A program made the position numbers and the translations under genes. A stretch of DNA of 6,360 nt. Source: Actinomycetes bacterium (GTDB lineage: Bacteria > Actinomycetota > Acidimicrobiia > Acidimicrobiales > RAAP-2). The stretch spans positions 1-6,360 of the forward strand of contig JAKAZC010000167.1 of the NCBI GenBank assembly GCA_021826655.1. The letters are read 5' to 3'. The notes below the pieces were generated by a model that searched no databases, was not told the origin of the DNA, and worked only from the letters and a program-made list of their open reading frames with translations. This document shows positions 1 through 5,443 of the stretch, piece after piece (within the stretch, counting starts at the first letter, position 1; the number at the start of each line of letters is the position of its first letter).

Positions 1-25
1 CAGCACTTCTGGTGCGTTACGCGAG

Positions 26-373
26 TGGAGGTGGCGGGAATCGAACCCGCGTCCTCCGGCTTCTCAATGGGTCTTCTCCGAGCGCAGCCGGTGGAGGATT
101 GTCGGGGGCGACGCCTGCACCGGCATCGATGTCACCCCGTATCCGACGTAGATGTCCCTGGCGGCCCGTCGGCAGGACCGCTCAGGTGAGCCCTTCTAGA
201 TGTCGCCCGGACCCGGCCCGAAGGGCTGAGACCGGCCGGACGTCGCTGTTCTTAGGCAGCGAGCCGGAGCTGAGGCTCGGCGTTTGTTTTGGTTTCCGGC
301 TCTTTAACGTGGCTCCGGAGACCACGGCTCGCTTCTCCCACATCGACGACCGGAGTCGAAGCCTGTCACCCCC
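26..373 (-). ncRNA. ssrA: tmRNA (transfer-messenger RNA)
   Basis: This RNA rescues ribosomes stalled on broken mRNAs: it is charged with alanine, enters the A site with SmpB, and then acts as mRNA for a degradation tag. On the minus strand the 5' end reads GGGGGUG followed by ACAGGCUUCGAC, the typical tmRNA start. It pairs over 7 bp (one G-U) with CACCUCC at the 3' end (complement of 27-33), and a discriminator A lies at 26. The T arm is a perfect 5-bp stem, GCGGG/CCCGC, around loop UUCGAUU (complement of 34-50). CCA is not encoded; the next bases are CTC, so it must be added after transcription. Length without CCA is 348 nt, normal for a one-piece tmRNA. Its partner gene smpB lies just upstream on the same strand. 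The ends come from stem pairing; precursor processing is assumed. Confidence 0.96.
252..281 (-). other. tmRNA tag-peptide reading frame, AEPQLRLAA
   Basis: This is the mRNA-like segment of the tmRNA. Read on the minus strand it is GCC GAG CCT CAG CTC CGG CTC GCT GCC TAA, giving AEPQLRLAA after the alanine carried by the tmRNA itself. The resume codon GCC was chosen by comparison with the mycobacterial tmRNA, where a similar A-rich stretch (CCAAATAAGC) stands directly before resume codon GCC; here CCAAAACAAAC does. The tag ends in LAA, the part recognised by ClpX, but the usual ALAA ending is RLAA. If translation resumed further upstream at GAA in the same frame, the tag would be ETKTNAEPQLRLAA. 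The stop codon and frame are secure; the exact resume codon is inferred. Confidence 0.8.
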
Positions 374-444
374 TCGGGTCCTGGACATCTGCCTCGGAGC
401 GGGTGCTCCTCGGGCGGCCGTCCCAGGTCACGGTCCGCCTGACC

Positions 445-450
445 ATCGTA
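445..450 (-). promoter_or_regulatory. Possible ssrA promoter -10 element
   Basis: On the minus strand the hexamer TACGAT fits the TAnnnT pattern of actinobacterial -10 elements. It lies 71 bp before the mature 5' end of the tmRNA, so the precursor would carry a leader of about 65 nt to be removed by processing. No good -35 is present; the -35 position falls within the arm of the inverted repeat at 462-476. This is a weak prediction. Confidence 0.35.
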
Positions 451-461
451 CCGCTCCCGCC

Positions 462-538
462 CCGGTCTCCGGCCGGTGTTCGTGCCGATCCGGTGCCGAT
501 CCGGTGCCGATCCGACCAACCGGCCGGCCGGAGACCGG
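462..538. repeat. 15-bp perfect inverted repeat enclosing three tandem 11-bp repeats
   Basis: Arms CCGGTCTCCGGCCGG (462-476) and CCGGCCGGAGACCGG (524-538) are exact reverse complements. Between them are three perfect, uninterrupted copies of GTGCCGATCCG at 482-492, 493-503 and 504-514. The structure begins 11 nt after the smpB stop codon and ends just before the proposed ssrA -10. Transcribed from the minus strand it could form a long GC-rich stem that ends or stabilises the smpB mRNA. The 47-nt loop and the lack of a U-tract are atypical for an intrinsic terminator. It could instead be a protein-binding array or a processing site between smpB and ssrA. The structure is seen directly; any role is inference. 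Confidence 0.75.
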
Positions 539-549
539 CGTGCTGCGGG

Positions 550-1074
550 TCACCTCCGGTGTCGCATGGCCTCCCTGGTCTCGCGGGCGGCCTCACGCCC
601 GGCGTCCCGCGCGGCGATGGCGTGGCGCTTGTCGTAGGCCCGGCGTCCCTTGGCCAGGGCCAGCTCCACCTTGGCCCGCCCGTCCTTGAAGTAGATCGAC
701 AGCGGCACCAGGGTCAGGGACTGCTGCTGGACCCGCCCCATCCACTCGTCGATCTGGCGCCGGTGGAGGAGGAGCTTGCGCTTCCGGTCGGGGTCGTGGG
801 CCCCGAACCCGACCGCCTGGGCGTAGGGGGGGATGTGCACCCCGAAGAGCCACATCTCCCCGTCGGCTACCCGCGCGTACGCGTCCTGCAGGGAGATCCG
901 CCCGGCACGGAGCGACTTCACCTCCGAGCCCTGGAGGGCCATGCCGCACTCGACCGTCTCGAGGATGTCGTAGTCGTGACGGGCGCGCCGGTTGGAGGCG
1001 ACGACCCGGTTCGAGTCGCGCCCGGCCGCCCCTCCCGTGCCCGTGCGTGACGCGGTGCGCTTCCCTCCTGCCAT
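550..1074 (-). CDS. smpB: SsrA-binding protein SmpB
   Basis: SmpB is a small RNA-binding beta-barrel protein. It binds the tRNA-like domain of tmRNA, and its C-terminal tail occupies the empty mRNA channel of the stalled ribosome. The 174-residue product shows the family signatures: [24 protein letters not shown] (residues 24-47), [20 protein letters not shown] (48-67), [27 protein letters not shown] (83-109) and the basic tail [17 protein letters not shown] (141-157). The open frame runs well beyond the start, but homology begins only about 23 residues after this ATG. The roughly 20-residue Gly/Thr/Arg-rich N-terminus is slightly longer than in typical 155-160-residue homologues. There is no clear ribosome binding site. 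TAGCGT lies 8 nt before the ATG, so the mRNA may be leaderless. Its substrate RNA gene, ssrA, lies 176 bp downstream on the same strand. Confidence 0.96.
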   Translation of the reverse strand: MAGGKRTASRTGTGGAAGRDSNRVVASNRRARHDYDILETVECGMALQGSEVKSLRAGRISLQDAYARVADGEMWLFGVHIPPYAQAVGFGAHDPDRKRKLLLHRRQIDEWMGRVQQQSLTLVPLSIYFKDGRAKVELALAKGRRAYDKRHAIAARDAGREAARETREAMRHRR

Positions 1075-1082
1075 TCCCGACG

Positions 1083-1088
1083 ACGCTA
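1083..1088 (-). promoter_or_regulatory. Putative -10 element for a leaderless smpB transcript
   Basis: On the minus strand TAGCGT (TAnnnT pattern) ends 8 nt before the smpB ATG, which would place the transcription start at or within two bases of the start codon. No convincing -35 hexamer is seen. Absence of a Shine-Dalgarno sequence before the ATG supports leaderless translation; the only GGAGG-like run lies inside the gene, just after the ATG. Confidence 0.45.
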
Positions 1089-1148
1089 CCCGCCCCAGGG
1101 TCGGCGGGATCCCCCGTCCGGTCCGCGTGCAGCGGCCGCCGGCCCGCC

Positions 1149-1154
1149 TAACGT
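1149..1154 (+). promoter_or_regulatory. Putative -10 element for mec
   Basis: TAACGT matches TAnnnT and lies 10 nt before the mec ATG, implying a start site only a few bases upstream of the codon. No Shine-Dalgarno sequence is present in CTGCC before the ATG. Together with the opposed smpB element it forms a compact divergent promoter within 90 bp. Confidence 0.45.
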
Positions 1155-1164
1155 TGGCACTGCC

Positions 1165-1572
1165 ATGCTCACGCTGCCCCGGGACCTCCTCGACCGCATG
1201 ATCGCCCACTGCCTGGCCGGCTACCCCGACGAGGCCTGTGGCCTCCTCGGCGGCGACCCGGCCACCGGCGAGGCGACCTCGCTCCACCCCACCCGGAACG
1301 CGGCGGCGTCGGCCAAGCTCTACACGGTCGATCCCCGGGACCACCTGCGGGCCGATCGTGCCGTGGAGGCGTCCGGCTACTCGATCATCGGGGTGTTCCA
1401 CTCCCACACCCACACCGACCCCTATCCGTCGCCCACCGACGTCGACCAGGCCCCCGACCCCGAGTGGCACTACGTGATCGTGTCCCTGCGCGACACGGCC
1501 CCCATGACCCGCAGCTACCGGATCCGCAACGGGCGGATCGACGAGGAACCGATCGCGGTGACCGACCGGTAG
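1165..1572 (+). CDS. mec: JAMM/MPN zinc metalloprotease of the CysO cysteine pathway (Mec family)
   Basis: The product belongs to the JAB1/MPN/Mov34 zinc peptidases; in M. tuberculosis Mec hydrolyses the CysO-cysteine adduct to release free cysteine. The complete JAMM motif is visible: catalytic Glu23 in [11 protein letters not shown], then H79-S-H81, seven residues, Ser89, two residues, Asp92. His79, His81 and Asp92 should bind zinc. The protein has 135 residues, a minimal single-domain form with no signal peptide or membrane segment, so it is cytosolic. It is first in a mec-cysO-cysM series, the same order as Rv1334-Rv1336. The start is the first ATG, fits a leaderless transcript, and homology begins close to it. 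Because the adjacent CysO carries two residues after Gly-Gly, this protease may also mature CysO; that second role is inference. Confidence 0.93.
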   Translation: MLTLPRDLLDRMIAHCLAGYPDEACGLLGGDPATGEATSLHPTRNAAASAKLYTVDPRDHLRADRAVEASGYSIIGVFHSHTHTDPYPSPTDVDQAPDPEWHYVIVSLRDTAPMTRSYRIRNGRIDEEPIAVTDR

Positions 1573-1575
1573 AAT
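1570..1575 (+). promoter_or_regulatory. Possible internal promoter -10 for cysO-cysM
   Basis: TAGAAT, five of six matches to TATAAT, overlaps the mec stop codon. Transcription from it would start near 1582 and give a leader of about 98 nt ending in the cysO ribosome binding site. The leader includes a small hairpin, GCCGC/GCGGC (1598-1602 with 1609-1613, 6-nt loop). No strong -35 was found. It might let cysO and cysM be expressed apart from mec. Confidence 0.35.
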
Positions 1576-1665
1576 CTGACCTACAGAGTCAACTTTCGCC
1601 GCTGGACGGCGGCCGGGACCGGAGGGCACTCGCACCGGGACCTGGCGCCGGGCCAGAACCGAACC

Positions 1666-1671
1666 AGGAGG
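1666..1671 (+). promoter_or_regulatory. Ribosome binding site fixing the cysO GTG start
   Basis: AGGAGG, a full Shine-Dalgarno core, ends 8 nt before the GTG at 1680. It decides the start among three closely spaced in-frame GTG codons (1680, 1686, 1692) and shows that the longer open frame upstream is not translated as part of cysO. Confidence 0.88.
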
Positions 1672-1679
1672 ATCCAGCA

Positions 1680-1961
1680 GTGCCAGTGGACGTGCACCTT
1701 CCGACGGTCCTTCGCAGCCAGGCAGGCGGTGCCCGCACCGTCTCGGTCGAGGGTGCCACCATCGGCCAGGTCCTCCACACCCTGGTGGAGACGTACCCGG
1801 GCCTGGCCGGCCAGGTCCTCACCGACGAGGGCACCCTGCACCGGTTCGTGAACGTCTACCTGAACGACGACGACGTCCGGTACCTGAACTCGCTCGACAC
1901 CCCGGTGGGGGAGTCGGACGAGATCTCCATCCTCCCTGCGGTGGCCGGCGGGGCGGACTGA
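1680..1961 (+). CDS. cysO: CysO-type ubiquitin-like sulfur carrier protein (MoaD/ThiS family)
   Basis: CysO is a ubiquitin-fold protein whose C-terminal glycine is adenylated and thiocarboxylated by a MoeZ-like enzyme; it then gives sulfur to CysM for cysteine synthesis. The 93-residue product matches mycobacterial CysO along its length: [15 protein letters not shown] near the N-terminus, then [24 protein letters not shown] (residues 53-76) and SILPAVAGG (83-91). The start is GTG with an ideal Shine-Dalgarno sequence. In M. tuberculosis the protein ends in Gly-Gly, the reactive end. Here two residues follow (GGAD), so the carrier cannot be thiocarboxylated as encoded and presumably needs trimming, most simply by the JAMM protease one gene upstream. 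Pseudomonas QbsE, which ends GGCF and is trimmed by the JAMM protein QbsD, is a precedent. cysM follows after 32 nt, so the two are very likely cotranscribed. Confidence 0.93.
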   Translation: MPVDVHLPTVLRSQAGGARTVSVEGATIGQVLHTLVETYPGLAGQVLTDEGTLHRFVNVYLNDDDVRYLNSLDTPVGESDEISILPAVAGGAD

Positions 1962-1993
1962 GCCGGCGAGCCGGGGACGCAGGGGCGACGGCA

Positions 1994-2941
1994 GTGGCCA
2001 TCTACCGCTCGGTGCTCGACCTCATCGGCAACACGCCGATGGTGGACGTGTCCGCCCTCAGCCCCAACCCCGACGTCCGCATCGCCGTCAAGCTCGAGGG
2101 CCAGAACCCGGGCGGGTCGATCAAGGACCGCATCGCCCTCTCCATCATCGAGGCGGCGGAGAAGGACGGGCTCCTCGAGCCGGGGGCCGAGCTCATCGAG
2201 CCCTCCTCGGGCAACACCGGGATCGGCATGGCCCTGGTCGCCCGCCTGAAGGGCTACCACCTGCGGGTCGTCCTGCCCGCCAACGTCTCGCCCGAACGCC
2301 GGCAGCTCCTCGACGTGTGGGGGGCCGAGATCATCGAGTCGCCCGGTTCCGAGGGCTCCAACGGCGCCGTGCGCCTGGCCCGCACGCTGGCCGCCGAGCA
2401 TCCGGAGTGGGTCTTCCTCTACCAGTACGCCAACCCGGCCAACCCCCGTGCCCACTACGAGGGCACCGGCCCGGAGATCCTCCGCGACTGCCCCGACGTC
2501 ACCCACTTCGTCGCCGGTCTGGGCACGTCGGGAACCCTGCTCGGCGTGGGCCGGTACCTGAAGGAGCACAACCCCGACGTCCAGGTGTGGGCGGTCGAGC
2601 CGCCCACCGGTGAGATGGTCGACGGCCTGCGCAACCTGGACGACGGCTACATCCCGCCCATCTTCGAGGAACAGGGCGGCGCCGAGCTCCTCGACCGCAA
2701 GACGATCGTGAAGCCCCGCCAGTCCATCGAATGGACCCGGCGCCTGGCCGAGGTGGGGATCTTCGCCGGCATCTCGACGGGGGCGGCCATGGCCGGGGCG
2801 GCCAAGTGCGCCGAGACCATCGAGCGGGGGAGCATCGTCGTCATCTCGCCCGACGGCGGGTGGAAGTACCTCTCCACCGGGGCGTGGACCGACGACCTCG
2901 ACGTGGTCGAGGCCCGGGCCCGGGCCACCATCTACTTCTGA
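1994..2941 (+). CDS. cysM: CysO-dependent cysteine synthase CysM (PLP enzyme)
   Basis: This fold-type II PLP enzyme of 315 residues makes cysteine by adding sulfur from CysO thiocarboxylate to an enzyme-bound aminoacrylate. Visible features are the PLP lysine K44 in NPGGSIKDR (38-46), the substrate loop PSSGNTG (70-76), the phosphate-binding GTSGT (177-181), FAGISTGA (257-264) and the C-terminal SPDGGWKYLSTGAW (285-298), matching the DAGWKYLSTGAY end of mycobacterial CysM. Arg213 in LRNLDDGY aligns with Arg220 of the M. tuberculosis enzyme, which makes it prefer O-phosphoserine over O-acetylserine; the same substrate is inferred here. The start is GTG with AGGGG at 1981-1985, 8 nt upstream. 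It is the last gene of mec-cysO-cysM. The C-terminal tail ends ATIYF instead of the mycobacterial QLWA. Confidence 0.95.
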   Translation: MAIYRSVLDLIGNTPMVDVSALSPNPDVRIAVKLEGQNPGGSIKDRIALSIIEAAEKDGLLEPGAELIEPSSGNTGIGMALVARLKGYHLRVVLPANVSPERRQLLDVWGAEIIESPGSEGSNGAVRLARTLAAEHPEWVFLYQYANPANPRAHYEGTGPEILRDCPDVTHFVAGLGTSGTLLGVGRYLKEHNPDVQVWAVEPPTGEMVDGLRNLDDGYIPPIFEEQGGAELLDRKTIVKPRQSIEWTRRLAEVGIFAGISTGAAMAGAAKCAETIERGSIVVISPDGGWKYLSTGAWTDDLDVVEARARATIYF

Positions 2942-2974
2942 TCCGGACCCCGGCCCTCTCGGCCCAGCTCCCTT

Positions 2975-2988
2975 GCCCCGCTCGGGGC
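2975..2988 (+). terminator. GC-rich hairpin after cysM, possible terminator
   Basis: GCCCC (2975-2979) pairs perfectly with GGGGC (2984-2988) around a GCTC tetraloop, 33 nt after the cysM stop codon. No T-tract follows, as is common for hairpins in GC-rich actinobacteria. A leaderless promoter follows within 100 bp, so the site fits a transcription-unit boundary. It is a weak prediction. Confidence 0.4.
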
Positions 2989-3073
2989 GACCCGTCCCGT
3001 GCTCGGCGGCCGCCCGCCTGGTTCCGCTCCGACCGGTCCCGGCCACCGGCCCGTGCCTCCCGGCGCCGGCGCC

Positions 3074-3079
3074 TACCCT
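3074..3079 (+). promoter_or_regulatory. -10 element of a leaderless promoter (TACCCT)
   Basis: TACCCT fits TAnnnT and is followed by exactly 6 nt and then the GTG at 3086. This is the classic actinobacterial leaderless layout, with the transcription start on the first base of the start codon. It also supports this GTG over the in-frame GTG at 2999. No Shine-Dalgarno sequence is present. Confidence 0.65.
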
Positions 3080-3085
3080 GTCCCG

Positions 3086-3844
3086 GTGACCGATCCCACC
3101 CCTGGGGCGACAGCACCCGAGCGCGGCCGCGTCGTCGTGCTCGGCTGCGACGGCAGCTGGCCCGGTCCGGGTGGGGCGTGCAGCGGCTACCTGGTGAGCT
3201 CGGGTGGGACCGCCCTGTGGCTCGACGCGGGCACGGGCACCTTCGCCGCCCTCCAGCTGGCGATGGATCCGGCCACCCTCGACGCCCTGGTCGTGAGCCA
3301 CGTCCACCGGGACCACTGGAGTGACCTGGCCGACTACGTGACCTGGGCCCGCCATTCGGGTCGTGGCCCGGCCCGGGCGCTGCGCGTGTTCGGGCCGGCA
3401 GGCCTGGCCGGCTCGAGTGGCCTGGCCGAGGTGCCCGAGCTCGACTGGCAGGTGGTCGCCGACGGCGACCGGGTGGAAGTCGGCGGCCTCCGGCTCGGGT
3501 TCTCGCGGACCGACCACGGCCCCGAGACGCTCGCCCTCCGGATCGACGACGGCGCTCGCACGCTCGGCTACTCTGCCGACACCGGACCGGGCTGGCACCC
3601 ACGGTCCCTCGGCCCGCTCGACCTCTTCGTCTGCGAGGCGACGTTCACGAGTGAGCACGAGGGCACCGCCGGCCACCTCAGCGGTCGCCAGGCCGGGGCG
3701 CTGGCTGCGGAGGCCGGGGTGGGGACCCTGGCCGTCACCCACCGGTGGCCGACGATCGACGCCGGCGCAGTGGCCGACGAGGCGGCGGCGGCCTTCGGGC
3801 GAGCGGTGGTCCAGCTGGCGCCGGGGACGGTGCTCGCATGGTGA
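3086..3844 (+). CDS. Metallo-beta-lactamase-fold hydrolase, Rv1339-like (putative cyclic-nucleotide phosphodiesterase)
   Basis: The 252-residue product has the metal-binding set of the MBL superfamily: HxHxDH as H72-V-H74-R-D76-H77, followed by His144 (TDHGPET), Asp165 (YSADTG) and His219 (VTHRW), plus His197 in GHLSG. N-terminal VVVLGCDGSWPGPGGACSGYLV and the late CEATF...HLSG...AGVGTLAVTHRW blocks match M. tuberculosis Rv1339, reported as an atypical cAMP phosphodiesterase. The family also resembles RNase Z, but the RNase Z exosite is not seen. The GTG start is chosen because TACCCT lies 6 nt upstream and homology begins about 15 residues in. As in M. tuberculosis it stands just before rph, but the rhomboid gene and murI that lie between cysM and this gene there are missing. 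Cyclic-nucleotide activity is an inference from homology. Confidence 0.87.
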   Translation: MTDPTPGATAPERGRVVVLGCDGSWPGPGGACSGYLVSSGGTALWLDAGTGTFAALQLAMDPATLDALVVSHVHRDHWSDLADYVTWARHSGRGPARALRVFGPAGLAGSSGLAEVPELDWQVVADGDRVEVGGLRLGFSRTDHGPETLALRIDDGARTLGYSADTGPGWHPRSLGPLDLFVCEATFTSEHEGTAGHLSGRQAGALAAEAGVGTLAVTHRWPTIDAGAVADEAAAAFGRAVVQLAPGTVLAW

Positions 3845-3937
3845 CCCCGTGTGGCGCGGCCAGGGGCGGCAGTACAGCAGGGCGGCAGCACCGGCACCAC
3901 AGCGGGGCGGCACCGGTTCGGGCCGGCCACCAGCTTG

Positions 3938-3961
3938 ACGACGGCCACGACGGCCACGACC
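3938..3961. repeat. Short 9-bp tandem repeat before rph
   Basis: Two exact copies of ACGACGGCC (3938-3946, 3947-3955) and a partial third (ACGAC) stand just before the rph ribosome binding site, within a 130-bp gap. No -10 element was found in this gap, so rph is probably read through from the metallo-beta-lactamase gene. Nothing else is recognisable in the gap. Confidence 0.5.
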
Positions 3962-3974
3962 ACGAGGAGCGAGG

Positions 3975-4763
3975 ATGAGCGAGATGACCAGCGAGACGAC
4001 GCCGGGCGCCGGTGCCCGGGGGGATGGCCGCCAGCCGGACGAGCTCCGGCCCGCCGGCTTCCAGCGGGACTTCACCGAGTTCGCTGCCGGCTCCGTGCTG
4101 GTCTCCATGGGGCGGACCCGGGTCCTGTGCACCGCCTCGGTCGAGGACCGGGTGCCACCGTGGATGCGGGGCTCGGGCAAGGGTTGGGTGACGGCTGAGT
4201 ACTCGCTGCTGCCCGGCTCGACCGGTGAGCGGGTGGCCCGCGAGGCGGCCAAGGGTCGTCAGTCCGGCCGCACCCAGGAGATCCAGCGCCTCATCGGCCG
4301 ATCGCTGCGCTCGGTGTGCGACATGGTGGCCCTGGGGGAGCTGCAGATCGTGGTCGACTGCGACGTCCTCCAGGCCGACGGCGGCACGCGCACCGCGTCC
4401 ATCTGCGGTGCGTATGTCGCTCTCCACGATGCCTGCAGCCGCCTGGTGCACCAGGGGACGATCTCTGCCCACCCGCTGACCGAGCCGGTGGCAGCGGTCT
4501 CCGTCGGGGTGGTGGACGGCGTGTGCATGCTCGACCTCCCCTACGAGGAGGACAGCCGGGCCGAGGTCGACATGAACGTGGTCATGACGAGGGGTGGCCG
4601 CTTCGTCGAGGTCCAGGGGACGGCCGAGGGCCTTCCCTTCTCCCACGGCGAGCTCGACGCCATGCTGGAGCTGGCCGAGGCTGGGATCGGCCGGCTGGTC
4701 TCCCTCCAGGAGGAGGCGCTGGCCACCGCCCCGGCTCACCGCCCGGTGCGGGTGCCCCGGTGA
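3975..4763 (+). CDS. rph: Ribonuclease PH
   Basis: RNase PH is a phosphate-dependent 3'-5' exoribonuclease that trims tRNA 3' ends, which matters where CCA is added after transcription, and works as a hexameric ring. The 262-residue product shows [10 protein letters not shown] (17-26) at the N-terminus, [15 protein letters not shown] (98-112), and [18 protein letters not shown] (126-143), whose Asp residues and Gly-Thr-Arg form the catalytic and phosphate site. It ends in the usual [16 protein letters not shown] helix region. The ATG has GAGGAG (3964-3969) 5 nt upstream; a second ATG three codons on is possible. The N-terminal 16 residues are an unconserved extension. It overlaps rdgB by 4 bp, the standard actinobacterial rph-rdgB pair. 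Confidence 0.96.
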   Translation: MSEMTSETTPGAGARGDGRQPDELRPAGFQRDFTEFAAGSVLVSMGRTRVLCTASVEDRVPPWMRGSGKGWVTAEYSLLPGSTGERVAREAAKGRQSGRTQEIQRLIGRSLRSVCDMVALGELQIVVDCDVLQADGGTRTASICGAYVALHDACSRLVHQGTISAHPLTEPVAAVSVGVVDGVCMLDLPYEEDSRAEVDMNVVMTRGGRFVEVQGTAEGLPFSHGELDAMLELAEAGIGRLVSLQEEALATAPAHRPVRVPR

Positions 4764-5374
4764 GCGGATCGGCGCTCCGGCTGGTGCTGGCCAGCGCCAA
4801 CCCGGACAAGTCCCGGGAGATCGCCGACATCCTGGGTGCGGAGGGGATCGAGGTCGAGGCCCGCCCGGCCGGCGTGCCCGACGTGGATGAGACGGGCGAC
4901 ACGTTGGAGGACAACGCCCGGCTGAAGGCGGAGGCATTGGTGCAGGCGACGGGCTCCGCCGCGGTGGCCGACGACACCGGCCTGGAGGTCGAGGCACTTG
5001 GCGGCGCCCCCGGGGTGTACTCCGCCCGCTTCGCCGGCGAGGGTGCGACCTACGCCGAGAACGTGGCCAAGCTCCTGGCCGAGCTGGACGCGGCCGGCGC
5101 CTCCGGGCCGGGGGAGCGCCGGGCGCGGTTCCGGACGGTGGCGCTGGCCGCCTTCCCCGACGGGAGGGAAGTCGTCGCCGAGGGGACGGTGGAGGGCACC
5201 ATCGCGCTCGCCCCGGAGGGAGACGGCGGTTTCGGTTACGACCCGGTGTTCATCCCCGACGGCAGCGACCGGAGCTTCGCGGCCATGACGCGTGCCGAGA
5301 AGGACGCCTGCTCACACCGGGGCCGGGCCTTCCGGGCGCTCGCCAGCGCGCTGGCCGGGACGCTCGGCTCCTGA
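4760..5374 (+). CDS. rdgB: RdgB/HAM1 non-canonical purine NTP pyrophosphatase
   Basis: This house-cleaning enzyme hydrolyses dITP, dXTP, ITP and XTP to monophosphates plus pyrophosphate, keeping deaminated purines out of DNA and RNA. The 204-residue product carries the family blocks in order: [12 protein letters not shown] (10-21), [15 protein letters not shown] (45-59), [24 protein letters not shown] (70-93) with the catalytic and metal-binding acidic residues near Asp71-Asp72, GGFGYDPVF (156-164) and [10 protein letters not shown] (185-194). The GTG start overlaps the rph stop in GTGA (4760-4763), indicating translational coupling; no separate promoter is seen. The length is normal for the family. 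It is the last gene of the plus-strand series and faces the DUF4388 gene. Confidence 0.96.
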   Translation: MSGSALRLVLASANPDKSREIADILGAEGIEVEARPAGVPDVDETGDTLEDNARLKAEALVQATGSAAVADDTGLEVEALGGAPGVYSARFAGEGATYAENVAKLLAELDAAGASGPGERRARFRTVALAAFPDGREVVAEGTVEGTIALAPEGDGGFGYDPVFIPDGSDRSFAAMTRAEKDACSHRGRAFRALASALAGTLGS

Positions 5375-5389
5375 TCCGTCTGATCCGTC
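5372..5389. repeat. 9-bp tandem duplication at the rdgB stop codon
   Basis: TGATCCGTC occurs twice back to back (5372-5380, 5381-5389). The first copy contains the rdgB stop TGA; the second adds another TGA nine bases later in the same frame. It looks like a small slippage duplication with no evident function. Confidence 0.5.
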
Positions 5390-5392
5390 GAC

Positions 5393-5431
5393 CCGGCCGA
5401 ACTACCGATCCGCCCGAGGGCGACCGGCCGG
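5393..5431. terminator. Possible bidirectional terminator between convergent genes
   Basis: CCGGCCG (5393-5399) pairs with CGGCCGG (5425-5431), and inside it GCCC (5412-5415) can pair with GGGC (5418-5421). The structure sits in the 69-bp gap between the convergent rdgB and DUF4388 genes, where termination from both sides is expected. There is no T-tract, and short GC palindromes arise easily in this genome, so the call is weak. Confidence 0.3.
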
Positions 5432-5443
5432 CGGGATGGGACC

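Noticed and set aside
1..50. Phage or island attachment site at the tmRNA 3' end
   Set aside because: tmRNA 3' ends are common integration sites, but only 25 bp lie beyond this one, with no second copy of the end and no integrase in the window.
482..514. CRISPR array from the three tandem repeats
   Set aside because: The 11-bp units are directly adjacent with no spacers, and no cas gene is present.
1075..1635. An N-terminal extension of smpB to a 361-residue protein
   Set aside because: The extra part is antisense to mec and the start of the mec-cysO gap, and SmpB homology begins only after the ATG at 1074.
2999..3085. A longer start for the metallo-beta-lactamase-fold protein
   Set aside because: The extension is Pro/Gly-rich without homology, and a leaderless promoter signal points to the GTG at 3086.
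3935..3963. TTGACG as a -35 element for rph
   Set aside because: At 17 bp spacing the -10 position reads GACCAC, which does not fit TAnnnT; readthrough from the upstream gene is simpler.
1856..4252. A minus-strand open frame of 798 codons antisense to cysO, cysM, the metallo-beta-lactamase gene and part of rph
   Set aside because: It lies opposite four clearly conserved genes, has Arg/Gly/Pro/Val-rich composition with no recognisable domain, and long antisense frames are expected from the codon bias of very GC-rich DNA.
3735..4997. A minus-strand open frame of 420 codons antisense to rph and parts of its neighbours
   Set aside because: Low-complexity Pro/Arg-rich start, no domain, and complete overlap with conserved genes on the other strand.
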